From positions 372,001 through 436,000 of the forward strand of contig CBDCSV010000006.1 in the NCBI GenBank assembly GCA_965221855.1: a DNA stretch of 64,000 nucleotides, given 5' to 3'. The position numbers were made by a program, and so were the translations under genes. Under the pieces are notes generated by a model that was given only the letters and a program-made list of their open reading frames with translations, did no database searches and was not told the origin of the DNA. Source of the DNA: JAJDXO01 sp965221855. Its GTDB lineage: Bacteria; Pseudomonadota; Alphaproteobacteria; Rhodospirillales; UBA2165. Every line of letters starts with the position of its first letter. The first letter of the stretch is position 1. Shown here one piece after another: positions 52,622 through 61,891 of the stretch.

Positions 52622-53518
52622 CTATTCGGCGGCCACGGCGTAACGGGCATCCTCGTAGGCCCCGTCACCCAATCCGCTGTCGAATATATCCCGTTCCGCG
52701 ACCCACTCCCGCGACCGGTCGAACATTTCCTGCGAGTAGCTCTCGAATACGATGCGCTCGCCGGGACCGAAGTACCGAAGATCCATCATGTCGTGGAACC
52801 GCTCCGGGAACTCTTCCTTGTAATAGTGAACGTAGAGTTCCGGCCGCAGATCGATATCCATCTGCGCCCGCTTCAACGCCTGATAGAATTTGGCGATATC
52901 ATCGGGATCGGGATCGCCGTTGATCATGCCAGCCATCATGAAGGTCGTCTCGGCAACCTTCTTGAAGCCCAACTGTTCGAGGAAGTAATAGGTGCCGCTG
53001 AATTGCGCCGCCGCGGGCGCCTTCCCGTCGATCAGGCTTTCCATGCGGGCCCACAGCATCCCCTGACTGAAATCCAGATTGATGTCTTCCGGCTTCAGAA
53101 ACTGCTCCAGGGCCTGAATCGTGGAGTAGTGCGTGCCCGATTGGTATCCGACGGCGATGGGCACCCCGGCGAGGTCGTCCGGACCGGCAATCCCGGAGTC
53201 TGGGTGGACGAAAATGCCGCACGGCGAAACCGAGTAGGCGCCGGTATAGATTTTTCCGTGCCCCTTGGACGCGGCGATGTTGACGGTCCAGTGGCATGCC
53301 GAACTCACATTGCACGTCCGTCCCTCCTCGAAGGTCTGCATGGCGCCCCGCTTGTCGCCGATGTTATGAGCCTGCGCATCCTTCTTCGTGGCAGCCAGCC
53401 TGAACTCGTAGTCGAGCCCTTCATCGGTGAAATAGCCCTTTTCGTGCGCCACCCATTCATGCAGCCGAAAGTGGGGCTCGATAAGAAATTTCTCCTTCGG
53501 CATGTTGAAATTCTCCAT
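52622..53518 (-). CDS. NMT1/THI5-like substrate-binding protein without signal peptide
   Basis: 298 residues. FRLHEWVAHEKGYFTDEGLD, HPDSGIAGPDDLAGVPIAVG and SGTHYSTIQALEQFL match the NMT1/SsuA-like periplasmic-binding fold. No signal sequence or lipobox is present at MENFNMPKEKFL, so it is probably cytosolic, as for some THI5-like biosynthetic or sensor proteins. No ABC permease or ATPase gene is adjacent. It is divergent from the pyruvate carboxylase gene. Confidence 0.78.
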   Translation of the reverse strand: MENFNMPKEKFLIEPHFRLHEWVAHEKGYFTDEGLDYEFRLAATKKDAQAHNIGDKRGAMQTFEEGRTCNVSSACHWTVNIAASKGHGKIYTGAYSVSPCGIFVHPDSGIAGPDDLAGVPIAVGYQSGTHYSTIQALEQFLKPEDINLDFSQGMLWARMESLIDGKAPAAAQFSGTYYFLEQLGFKKVAETTFMMAGMINGDPDPDDIAKFYQALKRAQMDIDLRPELYVHYYKEEFPERFHDMMDLRYFGPGERIVFESYSQEMFDRSREWVAERDIFDSGLGDGAYEDARYAVAAE

Positions 53519-53705
53519 TCCCGGTTTTCACGCCATTGATAGGCGATTTCCTCCTCCAACCTCAAGCCGGAAACGCCATCGGCCGCAGCCGGGCCCGTTC
53601 GGCCCGCTGCCATGGCACGGCGGTTATCGAAATATCTCAATGGCTTGCAGGGGGCGTGCGTGCTAAGACATGCCCCGGCAATCGCCAAGGGGGAATTGTT
53701 CCGAC

Positions 53706-56700
53706 GTGCCGACCCGGACGCGCAAGATCAAGAAACTGCTGGTTGCAAACCGCTCGGAGATCGCGATCCGCGTCATGCGCGCCGCCGCCGAGTTGGGCAT
53801 TTCGACGGTCGCCGTCTACTCCACCGAAGACCGGTTCGCCCTGCACCGCTACAAGGCGGACGAGAGCTATCTGGTGGGCGCCGGCAAGGGTCCCATCGAG
53901 GCCTATCTTGACGGAGAGGACATAATCCGGATTGCCCTGGAGGCCGGGGCCGACGCGGTTCACCCCGGTTACGGATTCCTGTCCGAGAATCCCGATTTCG
54001 CCGACGCGTGCCGCGCCGCGGGGATTTATTTCATCGGTCCCTCGGGCGACACCATGCGGCAGCTGGGCTCCAAGATTGCCGCCCGCGCGCTGGCCGAAGA
54101 GGCCGGCGTCCCGGTCATGCCCGCGACCGATCCCCTGCCCCTCGACGATCCCGGCGAAATCGAACGCCTGGCGAACGGCATCGGCTATCCGGTGATGGTC
54201 AAGGCGACCTGGGGCGGCGGCGGGCGCGGCATGCGCGTGGTCGACGGCGAGGCCGATATCCTGGAAAGCGTCGGGGCCGCCAGCCGCGAGGCGCAAGCGG
54301 CATTCGGCAATGGCGAGGTCTATCTGGAAAAGCTGGTTCCAAACGCCCGTCACGTGGAAGTCCAGATCATGGGCGACGCCCACGGCAACATCGTCCATCT
54401 CTGGGAACGGGATTGCACGGTTCAGCGGCGCCACCAGAAAGTCATCGAACGGGCGCCGGCGCCCTATCTCGATGACGATGCCCGCCTGGCGCTTTGCGAA
54501 AAAGCACTGAAGCTCGCGCGCGCCGTCGGCTACGTGAACGCCGGCACGGTCGAGTTCCTCCAGGATGCCGATACGGGCGAGACTTATTTCATCGAAGTGA
54601 ACCCGCGGATACAGGTCGAGCATACGGTGACCGACTGGGTCACGGGAATCGATCTGGTCCAATGCCAAATTCGCATCGCCCAAGGCGGCCGCATCGGCGA
54701 TCTTTCGTCCGGCGTTCCCGCACAGGACGATATCCGCCTGATGGGTCACGCCGTTCAATGCCGGGTCACCACCGAAGACCCGGAGAACAATTTCGTCCCC
54801 GACTACGGCAGAATCACGGCCTACCGGTCGGCCGCGGGTTTCGGCGTCAGGCTGGATGCGGGGACGGCGTTCAGCGGGGCGCTCATCACCCGGCACTATG
54901 ATTCGCTGCTGGTCAAGGTCACCACCTGGGCGCCCGATCCCGACAGCGCGGTCCGCCGGATGGATCGCGCGCTGCGCGAGTTCCGCGTCCGGGGGGTGGC
55001 GACAAATCTCCGGTTCCTGGAGAGCGTCATCAATCACCCGGACTTTCCCCCGGCCCGGTACACGACGAACTTCATCGACCAAACGCCCGAGCTGTTCCGT
55101 TTCACCCGCCGGCGGGACCGCGCGACCCGCCTGCTGGGCTTTCTCGGCGAAACCATCGTCAACGGTCATCCCGAGATCAAAGGCGCCTCGCTGCCGGCCC
55201 ACGCGGCGGCGCCCCACGTGCCGCCCCTGGACCGAAAGGCCGCTCCTCCCCCGGGCACCCGGCAGTTGCTGGATGAAGTCGGGCCGGAAAAATTCGCGGA
55301 CTGGATGCTGGAGCAGAAGCGCGTGCTGGTCACCGATACGACCATGCGGGATGCGCATCAGTCCCTGTTGGCGACGCGGGTCCGGACCAAGGACCTGGTG
55401 GATATCGCGCCCGCATACGCGCAGCTTACGCCGCAGATGTTCTCGATGGAGTGCTGGGGCGGCGCCACGTTCGACGTGGCGATGCGTTTCCTCCACGAGT
55501 GTCCCTGGGAGCGGGTGGCCATGCTCCGCGAGCGCATGCCGAATTTGCTGCTGCAGATGCTTCTGAGGGGCGCCAACGGGGTGGGGTATACGAACTACCC
55601 CGACAACGTCGTCCGATATTTCATCAAGCGGTCCGCCGAGGCGGGAATCGATCTGTTCCGGGTTTTCGATTCCCTCAACTGGGTCGAGAACATGCGGGTC
55701 GCGATGGATGCGGTGGTGGAGACCGGCAAGCTCTGCGAGGCGGCGATTTGCTACACCGGCGACGTCAACGATCCCGCACGGTCCAAGTACGACCTCGGCT
55801 ACTATCTCGACATGGGCCGTGCGCTCAAGGCGGCCGGCGCCCACATCCTCGGCATCAAGGATATGGCCGGGCTATGCAAGCCCGACGCGGCCCGGCTGCT
55901 GGTCAGGGCGCTCAAGGACGAGACCGGCCTGCCGATCCATTTTCACACCCACGACACCTCGGGCATTTCGGCGGCCAGCGTACTGGCGGCCGCCGAGGCC
56001 GGGGCCGACGCCGTCGATGCGGCATTGGATTCGATGAGCGGCCTGACCTCTCAGCCCAATCTCGGCGCCATCGTCGAAGCGCTCAGGAACGGGGACCGGG
56101 ATACGGGTCTCGACACGGAATCCCTGCGCCGGATTTCCACCTACTGGGAGCACGTCCGGCACTTCTATACCGGCTTCGAGGCCGACTTCCGGTCCGGCGC
56201 GTCCGAGGTCTACCTCCACGAAATCCCCGGCGGCCAGTACACCAACCTTCGCCAGCAGGCCCGGTCGATGGGCATCGACCGCCGCTGGCCCGAAGTGGCC
56301 AAGATGTACGCCGAGGTCAACAGGATGTTCGGCGACATCGTCAAGGTCACGCCGTCATCCAAGGTCGTCGGCGACCTCGCCCTGATGATGATTACCGGGC
56401 ACCTGACGCCGGAAGAGGTACTCGACCCCGACCGCGAGATAGCTTTTCCCGGCTCGGTGATTTCCTACTTCAAGGGGGAATTGGGCCAGCCCCCGGGCGG
56501 TTTCCCGGAGGCGCTGCGGCGCAAGGTGCTAAAGGACGAGGAGCCGCTCACCGTCCGGCTGGGCTCCGTCATGGCGGATATCGACCTCGCCGAGACCCGG
56601 ACAAAGGTGGAGAGCAAGGTCGGCCGCCAGATCTCGGACGACGAACTCGCGTCCTACCTCATGTATCCGCAGGTGTTCACCGAATATGCAGCCTTCCGCC

Positions 56701-57170
56701 GGCATTTCGGCGACGTATCGGTGGTCCCGACGAGCGCGTTCTTCTACGGAATGGAAACCGGTGAGGAAATCGCCGTCGAAATCGAACGGGGCAAGACCCT
56801 GATCATCCGGCTCCTCGCCATCGGCGAGCCCGATGACGACGGACACCGGACGGTGTTTTTCGAACTCAACGGACAACCCCGCCAGGTCCGGGTCCGCGAC
56901 CAATCCATGGAGTCTACCCGCCCGGTAAATCGCGAGGCGGACGGAGCCAACCCCGACCAGGTGGGGGCGCCGATGCCGGGCGTGATCGCCGGGGTCGTCG
57001 TCGAGGCCGGCCAAAAGGTCCTGCGGGGCGACGCCCTGGTCAGCATCGAAGCGATGAAAATGGAAACCGCCGTCAACGCGGAGCGCGACGGCACCGTTGC
57101 CGAGGTCATCGCGGAAGTCGGCATGCAGGTCGGCGCCAAGGACCTGCTGGTGGTGTTCGAGGCAGAGTAG
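53706..57170 (+). CDS. pyc: Pyruvate carboxylase
   Basis: 1154 residues from a GTG at 53706 with AAGGGGG upstream (ATG 53670 would add 12). Domains: biotin carboxylase (KKLLVANRSEIAIRVMRAAA, HPGYGFLSENPDF, ATP-grasp VMVKATWGGGGRGMRVVDGE, EVNPRIQVEHTVTDWVTGID), carboxyltransferase (VTDTTMRDAHQSLLATRVRT, RVFDSLNWVENMRVAMDAVV, LPIHFHTHDTSGISAASVLA), and biotin carrier with the biotinylated Lys in SIEAMKMETAV. All on one chain as usual in this group. It makes oxaloacetate from pyruvate for the TCA cycle. The RdhA-like gene follows after 14 bases. Confidence 0.97.
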   Translation: MPTRTRKIKKLLVANRSEIAIRVMRAAAELGISTVAVYSTEDRFALHRYKADESYLVGAGKGPIEAYLDGEDIIRIALEAGADAVHPGYGFLSENPDFADACRAAGIYFIGPSGDTMRQLGSKIAARALAEEAGVPVMPATDPLPLDDPGEIERLANGIGYPVMVKATWGGGGRGMRVVDGEADILESVGAASREAQAAFGNGEVYLEKLVPNARHVEVQIMGDAHGNIVHLWERDCTVQRRHQKVIERAPAPYLDDDARLALCEKALKLARAVGYVNAGTVEFLQDADTGETYFIEVNPRIQVEHTVTDWVTGIDLVQCQIRIAQGGRIGDLSSGVPAQDDIRLMGHAVQCRVTTEDPENNFVPDYGRITAYRSAAGFGVRLDAGTAFSGALITRHYDSLLVKVTTWAPDPDSAVRRMDRALREFRVRGVATNLRFLESVINHPDFPPARYTTNFIDQTPELFRFTRRRDRATRLLGFLGETIVNGHPEIKGASLPAHAAAPHVPPLDRKAAPPPGTRQLLDEVGPEKFADWMLEQKRVLVTDTTMRDAHQSLLATRVRTKDLVDIAPAYAQLTPQMFSMECWGGATFDVAMRFLHECPWERVAMLRERMPNLLLQMLLRGANGVGYTNYPDNVVRYFIKRSAEAGIDLFRVFDSLNWVENMRVAMDAVVETGKLCEAAICYTGDVNDPARSKYDLGYYLDMGRALKAAGAHILGIKDMAGLCKPDAARLLVRALKDETGLPIHFHTHDTSGISAASVLAAAEAGADAVDAALDSMSGLTSQPNLGAIVEALRNGDRDTGLDTESLRRISTYWEHVRHFYTGFEADFRSGASEVYLHEIPGGQYTNLRQQARSMGIDRRWPEVAKMYAEVNRMFGDIVKVTPSSKVVGDLALMMITGHLTPEEVLDPDREIAFPGSVISYFKGELGQPPGGFPEALRRKVLKDEEPLTVRLGSVMADIDLAETRTKVESKVGRQISDDELASYLMYPQVFTEYAAFRRHFGDVSVVPTSAFFYGMETGEEIAVEIERGKTLIIRLLAIGEPDDDGHRTVFFELNGQPRQVRVRDQSMESTRPVNREADGANPDQVGAPMPGVIAGVVVEAGQKVLRGDALVSIEAMKMETAVNAERDGTVAEVIAEVGMQVGAKDLLVVFEAE

Positions 57171-57184
57171 CATTTGAGGATCGG

Positions 57185-58168
57185 ATGGCCGGCAAATCCT
57201 ACGACGGGCGCCCTCTCGAGCCGATCATTTCGGATGAACAGCGCGCCCTGATCCCCGACATTTCCGGCAACGACATCAACGGACTGGGGGAAGCGCATGC
57301 CCGGCGGCCCACACCGGTCTATTGGGGCAACCCCAAGTCCCTGGCGCACGGCGCCATGCAGAGCTGGATGCTCGAGCAATGCAACCGGGGGGTGCCCGAG
57401 GTTTCCCGGCTGATGACCGGTTTCGGGGGCCGCGGGCCGGAGGAACGGGCGCCGGTCAACGGCCAGCCGGCACCCGGCGAGCCGCCGCAATTCTCCGAAT
57501 CGGTGAAAGACTTCGCCCTGAACAACGAGGCGGATGCCGTCGGAATAACCGGACTGGACCCGAACTGGGTCTTCGAAGGCGAGGCGATCGATCATCCATG
57601 GGTGATCGTCCTGGCGTTGATCATGGACCATGCGGAACTCGCGGCCGCGCCCCAGCCGCCATCGGTGATCGAGGTCATGCGGCAGTACAACCGGGGGACA
57701 CGCGCGGCGCGCGCGCTTGCCGATTGGATCAGAGGCCAGGGATACCGGGCTGCGCCGCACGGCGGCCCGACCCGCGGGCCGCTGACCATGATTCCCGCGG
57801 CCATCGCCGCGGGCCTCGGTGAACTCGGCAAGCACGGATCCATCATCAACGACGAATTCGGCGCATCGTTCCGGCTGGCCTGCGTCACGACCGATATGCC
57901 GCTCGCCGCCGACGCGCCAAACAGTTTTGGCGTTGACGATTTTTGCCTGAGTTGCAAGCTTTGCACCGACTCCTGCCCGCCCGACGCCATCTTCGAGACC
58001 AAGCAGATGGTGCGGGGTGAAAACAAGTGGTACGTGGATTTCGATCGGTGCGTCCCCTATTTCAACGAGACCTACGGCTGCGGCATCTGCATCGCAGTCT
58101 GCCCGTGGAGCCGGCCGGGCGTCGCGCCCCGGCTGGCCAAAAAGATGGCCGCCAAGTCCGGCCGCTGA
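57185..58168 (+). CDS. Reductive-dehalogenase-like 4Fe-4S protein
   Basis: 327 residues. The C-terminal part has two 4Fe-4S motifs, CLSCKLCTDSCPPDAI (CxxCxxCxxxCP) and CGICIAVCPW with an earlier Cys in WYVDFDRCVPYF. Before it, MIPAAIAAGLGELGKHGSII and FRLACVTTDMPLAAD match the corrinoid-binding core of RdhA-type reductive dehalogenases and QueG. There is no Tat signal, so it is cytosolic, as in the respiration-independent (catabolic) type. It is shorter than catabolic fusions and has no reductase domain. No rdhB-like anchor is near. The halogenated substrate, if any, is unknown; QueG itself looks different in the N-terminal half. Confidence 0.75.
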   Translation: MAGKSYDGRPLEPIISDEQRALIPDISGNDINGLGEAHARRPTPVYWGNPKSLAHGAMQSWMLEQCNRGVPEVSRLMTGFGGRGPEERAPVNGQPAPGEPPQFSESVKDFALNNEADAVGITGLDPNWVFEGEAIDHPWVIVLALIMDHAELAAAPQPPSVIEVMRQYNRGTRAARALADWIRGQGYRAAPHGGPTRGPLTMIPAAIAAGLGELGKHGSIINDEFGASFRLACVTTDMPLAADAPNSFGVDDFCLSCKLCTDSCPPDAIFETKQMVRGENKWYVDFDRCVPYFNETYGCGICIAVCPWSRPGVAPRLAKKMAAKSGR

Positions 58169-58527
58169 TTCTCGGTTCGCTGTTCGTTGCCGGGCTGCTG
58201 ATGGCGGCCGTCGCCGCGCCTCAATCGCAGGCCGCCGGCGAACGGCAGCCGCCCCGGGTTCCCTGCGCCGGAGAGGCGTATCCCCCCTTCGCGGCGCCCG
58301 GCGAAGTCCTGAATGTGGAAGTCTGGCAGCGCGACGAGCTTCCGCCGGACTGGCAACCGCCGGCATGCACCGGTTTGAAGCCCGGGCCGCTGAAGACCGT
58401 CTTTGCCGGGGCAGGACGATTTGTCGAACCCGGGGGTCAAGCCGCGATCATCGGACGGCTCGCCGAGGTGACTGGGCTGCTGGGCGTCAAGTACTGGTCG
58501 GACTCGCAGCAGGGCAATCGCATTTGA
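58165..58527 (+). pseudogene. Truncated secreted hypothetical protein cut by ISAs1
   Basis: From a CTG at 58165 (overlapping the previous stop as CTGA) the frame gives a signal peptide (LILGSLFVAGLLMAAVAAPQ, SQAAGE), then PRVPCAGEAYPPFAAPGEVL, VEVWQRDELPPDWQPPACTG. An ATG at 58201 is the alternative start but cuts the hydrophobic core. The last native residues are VTGLLGVKYWSDS; QQGNRI then comes from the IS end at 58510. The C-terminal part is not found at the other side of this or the other ISAs1 copy. Family not recognised. Confidence 0.7.
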
Positions 58528-59724
58528 TTTGGTTCGTGAACGGAATGGCTTCGTAAACGGAATGGAAATGAGTATCGCTGCTGCTGGAGCTTCTTTGACG
58601 TTTGATGGAGGTTTCGGTGGAGAGATTTCGGGAGAGTTTTTCGGGTCTTGATGATCCGCGCACGGGCAACGCGTTGCGTCATGATCTTCTTGAGATGCTG
58701 TTCATGGCGCTGTGCGCGGCGCTGTGTGGAAGCACGTCGTGCGTTGACATGGCGGACTTCGCCGAGGCCAAGGAAGAGGTGCTGCGCGAGTTCCTGACCC
58801 TGCCCGCTGGCCCGCCCAGCCACGACACCTTCTCGCGGCTGTTCCGGTTGTTGGACCCGCGGGCCTTTCATGCCGCCTTCCAGCGCTTCATGTCCGATTT
58901 CGCGACCGCCCGGGCGGAGGTTGTTGCGATTGATGGCAAGAGCCTGAGGCGCTCCTTCGATCGGGCCTCCGGAACCTCGCCGCTCCACCTGGTCAGCGCC
59001 TGGGCCGCCGATCAGCGGCTGGTTCTAGGCCAGATGAACGTGGGCGCGAGCAACGAGATCACCGCCGTGCCGGCCTTGCTCAAGCTGCTCAGCCTCGAAG
59101 GCGCGGTGATGACCATGGACGCCATGCACTGCCAGAGCGGCACGGCCCGCGACATCCACGAGGCCGGCGCCGATTACCTGATGGCGCTGAAGGCCAACCA
59201 GCCCGACCTTCTCGCCGACGTCAAACTGCTGCTGGACGATCCCCAGGCGCCCGCCGACGGCGTGGACCAGACGGTGGACGCCGGCCACGGCCGCATCGAA
59301 ACCCGCCGCGCCGAGGTGCTGCACGATATGGACTGGCTCGCCGAAGCCCACCGGTGGCCGGCCCTGGCCGCTGTCGGCAAGGTCACCTCCAGCCGCGAGA
59401 CCGACGGCCGGGCCACGACAGCGGTGCGCTACTTCATCGCCTCCTGGCCGCTCACCGCCGACGAACTGAACCGCCTCGTCCGCGGACACTGGGGGATCGA
59501 GAACCAACTCCATTGGGTGCTCGATGTGGTCATGGACGAAGATCAGGCCCGAGCCCGCAAGGACAACGCCCCGGAAAACCTCGCTCTCCTCAGACGCCTC
59601 GCCCTCAACGTCATCAAACGCAACAAGGACAAGGGATCAAACCGTCTCAAGTTCAATCGCGCCGGGTGGAGCGACAACTTCCTCCGAAAACTCATCGCCG
59701 AAATAGGCTAATGCGATTGCCCTG
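58510..59724 (+). mobile_element. ISAs1-family element, copy B
   Basis: 1215 bp, inverted relative to copy A (44640-45854) and of identical length, with ends CAGGGCAATCGCATT and its complement. Flanks GGACTCGCAG and CCAACCGGCC are not repeated, so no target duplication. It cuts the secreted-protein gene on the left and abuts the LLM oxidoreductase promoter region on the right. Confidence 0.93.
58602..59711 (+). CDS. ISAs1-family transposase, copy B
   Basis: 369 residues with the same sequence as copy A (VVAIDGKSLRRSFDRASGTS, AVMTMDAMHCQSGTARDIHE). It is intact and probably active. The identity of two copies implies recent transposition or gene conversion. Confidence 0.96.
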   Translation: MMEVSVERFRESFSGLDDPRTGNALRHDLLEMLFMALCAALCGSTSCVDMADFAEAKEEVLREFLTLPAGPPSHDTFSRLFRLLDPRAFHAAFQRFMSDFATARAEVVAIDGKSLRRSFDRASGTSPLHLVSAWAADQRLVLGQMNVGASNEITAVPALLKLLSLEGAVMTMDAMHCQSGTARDIHEAGADYLMALKANQPDLLADVKLLLDDPQAPADGVDQTVDAGHGRIETRRAEVLHDMDWLAEAHRWPALAAVGKVTSSRETDGRATTAVRYFIASWPLTADELNRLVRGHWGIENQLHWVLDVVMDEDQARARKDNAPENLALLRRLALNVIKRNKDKGSNRLKFNRAGWSDNFLRKLIAEIG

Positions 59725-59781
59725 CCAACCGGCCCCATTCCCGCCTCGTCATCGGGGAATCGGCGGCTATACTCCGGTCGC

Positions 59782-60840
59782 ATGTCGGCCGCCCCAACCA
59801 TCGCTCTCGGCATCCTGGATCAATCGCCCGTTCGGACCGGCGGAACCGGGGTGGAGACGCTTCACGAGACCCTTGCGCTCGCACGGCGGGCCGACGAGCT
59901 CGGATACACCCGCTACTGGCTGGCCGAGCACCATGCCACGGCCTCGTTGGCGGGTCCCGCGCCGGAAATCCTGGTCACCCGTATCGCCGGCGAAACGGAG
60001 ACTATCCGCGTCGGCACCGGCGGCATCATGCTGAGTCACTACAGCCCGCTGAAGGTGGCGGAAACCTTCCGGGTCCTGGAGGCCCTTTATCCGGGGCGCA
60101 TCGACCTGGGCATCGGACGCGCGCCGGGCTCGGATCAGATCACCGCCGCGGCATTGGGCTACGGATCGGCCATCGGCGCCGAGTACTTCCCGGCGCGCGT
60201 CGCCGACATGATGGCGTTCCTGTCCGGCGCCGCGCCGCCGACCGAGGCCTTTTCGGCAATCGACGTCAGTCCGAAGACATCGACCCTTCCGGATTTGTGG
60301 CTTCTCGGTTCAAGCGACCAAAGCGCCCTGTTGGCGGCGCAATTCGGGCTGAATTTCGCGTTCGCCCAGTTCATCACGCCCGAGGGCGGCGAACGCATCA
60401 TTCGCGGATTCCGGCAGCATTTCCGGCCGTCGGAATTGGTTCGCACACCCAAGACGATCCTTGCCTTGTTCGTCATCTGTGCCGAGACCGAGGCCGAGGC
60501 GGCCCGGCTGGCGAAGAGCCGCGATTTGAGCCTGGTGCAGCGCATCCGGGGCGGATTCATGCCGTTTCCCTCACCCGAGGAAGCGGAGGAATTCGCCTAT
60601 ACGGACAGGGAAATCCGGTTTGTCGCAGCCAACCGGTCGCGAAGCCTTTACGGGAACCCCGATCAATGCCGCGAGATTTTGACCGGCATGGCGGAGACCT
60701 ACGGCACGAATGAAATCATGGTCCTGACCATCACCCACGACCCCGGGGCCCGGCGCCGGTCCTATGAACTCCTGGCCGATGCATTCGGCTTGTCCCCGGC
60801 GCGGCGGAGCGGGAAACATGCCGTGCCGATGGGCGAATAA
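59782..60840 (+). CDS. LLM-class flavin-dependent oxidoreductase
   Basis: 352 residues. LGILDQSPVRTGGTGVETLH, RYWLAEHHATASLAGPAPEI, RVGTGGIMLSHYSPLKVAET and RIDLGIGRAPGSDQ are the signatures of the bacterial luciferase-like group with MsnO8-type N-terminus. Such enzymes use FMNH2 or F420 for monooxygenation. The gene starts 57 bases from the ISAs1 end, so its original promoter may be lost. Confidence 0.9.
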   Translation: MSAAPTIALGILDQSPVRTGGTGVETLHETLALARRADELGYTRYWLAEHHATASLAGPAPEILVTRIAGETETIRVGTGGIMLSHYSPLKVAETFRVLEALYPGRIDLGIGRAPGSDQITAAALGYGSAIGAEYFPARVADMMAFLSGAAPPTEAFSAIDVSPKTSTLPDLWLLGSSDQSALLAAQFGLNFAFAQFITPEGGERIIRGFRQHFRPSELVRTPKTILALFVICAETEAEAARLAKSRDLSLVQRIRGGFMPFPSPEEAEEFAYTDREIRFVAANRSRSLYGNPDQCREILTGMAETYGTNEIMVLTITHDPGARRRSYELLADAFGLSPARRSGKHAVPMGE

Positions 60841-61000
60841 TCCGGCGAATGATCGCGGGGACGCCAACAAAATCTTGCCCTGCTGCCCTCGCGCCGGTGT
60901 AGACTCGCGCCAGATATCCGCGTGGTGGGCATTTGGCATGCGGCGAGCGGGAATTATCGATGTTGGATCGGATACCGGGATTCCGGCCGCGGGTTCGCGG

Positions 61001-61873
61001 ATGAGCGCCGGGTCCGGGCTGTCTCGCCGCCTGACGCCTCCCATCATCGCGTTGCTGATCCTGTTCATCGGGCCGGTTTCACCCCTTCGCGCCGAACCCG
61101 TCGACCTCGAACTGGTGCTCGCGACCGACGTGTCCCGCAGCATCGACGTGATGGAGGCCCGCCTGCAGCGGGAGGGCATTGCCGCGGCCATCCGCAACCC
61201 GGCGGTCATCGAGGCCATACAGGGCGGATACCGCAAGAAGATCGCCGTCGCCTACATCGACTATTCGAACCACGGGGCGACCCTTTTGGTCATCGACTGG
61301 ACCGTCATCGACGGGCCGGCCGCGGCCGAGGCCTTCGCGGCCCAATTGACTTCGGCGGAACTCAACTTCGGCCGGCGAACCTCGATCAGCGACGGCATCT
61401 CCTTCGCGGTCAGGCTGCTCGAGGAAAACCGGTATGAAGGTTTGCGCCGGGTCATCGACGTCGCGGGCGACGGCCCGAACAACGACGGCCTGCTGGTCAC
61501 CCAGGCCCGGGATGCGGCGATCAAGAAGCGGATCACCATCAACGGCCTGCCGATCATCAATCAGCGCGGCGGCTTCGGCAGTCAGTTCAACCTCCGGGAC
61601 CTGGACGACTATTATCGCGGCTGCGTCATCGGCGGCCCCAACGCCTTTCTCGTCGTCGCCAAGGATTTCCCCGACTTCGCCCGCGCCATCCGGCGGAAAC
61701 TGATCTTCGAAATCGCCGGCGCCGCGCCGCCGGCCGATGGCGGCAAATCGCACGCCCTCTTTCACCGCGCGCAGATCAGGCTGAACCAGGGATACGTCTA
61801 TGAGCGGGGATGCGACATCTGCGAACGCCTGTGGCGGCGGCGATGGGGCGGTTCCATCTTCGATACCAACTAG
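61001..61873 (+). CDS. DUF1194 (von Willebrand A-like) secreted protein
   Basis: 290 residues from the ATG at 61001; earlier in-frame starts add unconserved sequence. A signal peptide (LTPPIIALLILFIGPVSPLR, cleavage near RAE) precedes the VWA-like fold with MIDAS motif LVLATDVSRSIDVMEARLQR (DxSxS) and VIDVAGDGPNNDGLLV. The end has two Cys in YERGCDICERLW. DUF1194 proteins are common in Alphaproteobacteria and have no known function; metal-dependent adhesion or binding in the periplasm is likely. Confidence 0.88.
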   Translation: MSAGSGLSRRLTPPIIALLILFIGPVSPLRAEPVDLELVLATDVSRSIDVMEARLQREGIAAAIRNPAVIEAIQGGYRKKIAVAYIDYSNHGATLLVIDWTVIDGPAAAEAFAAQLTSAELNFGRRTSISDGISFAVRLLEENRYEGLRRVIDVAGDGPNNDGLLVTQARDAAIKKRITINGLPIINQRGGFGSQFNLRDLDDYYRGCVIGGPNAFLVVAKDFPDFARAIRRKLIFEIAGAAPPADGGKSHALFHRAQIRLNQGYVYERGCDICERLWRRRWGGSIFDTN

Positions 61874-61891
61874 GGGCGGCGGGACGAACGG

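Noticed and set aside
44640..59724. Composite transposon formed by the two ISAs1 copies
   Set aside because: No outer target duplication was found, and the block contains housekeeping-like genes such as pyc; rearrangement is the simpler reading.
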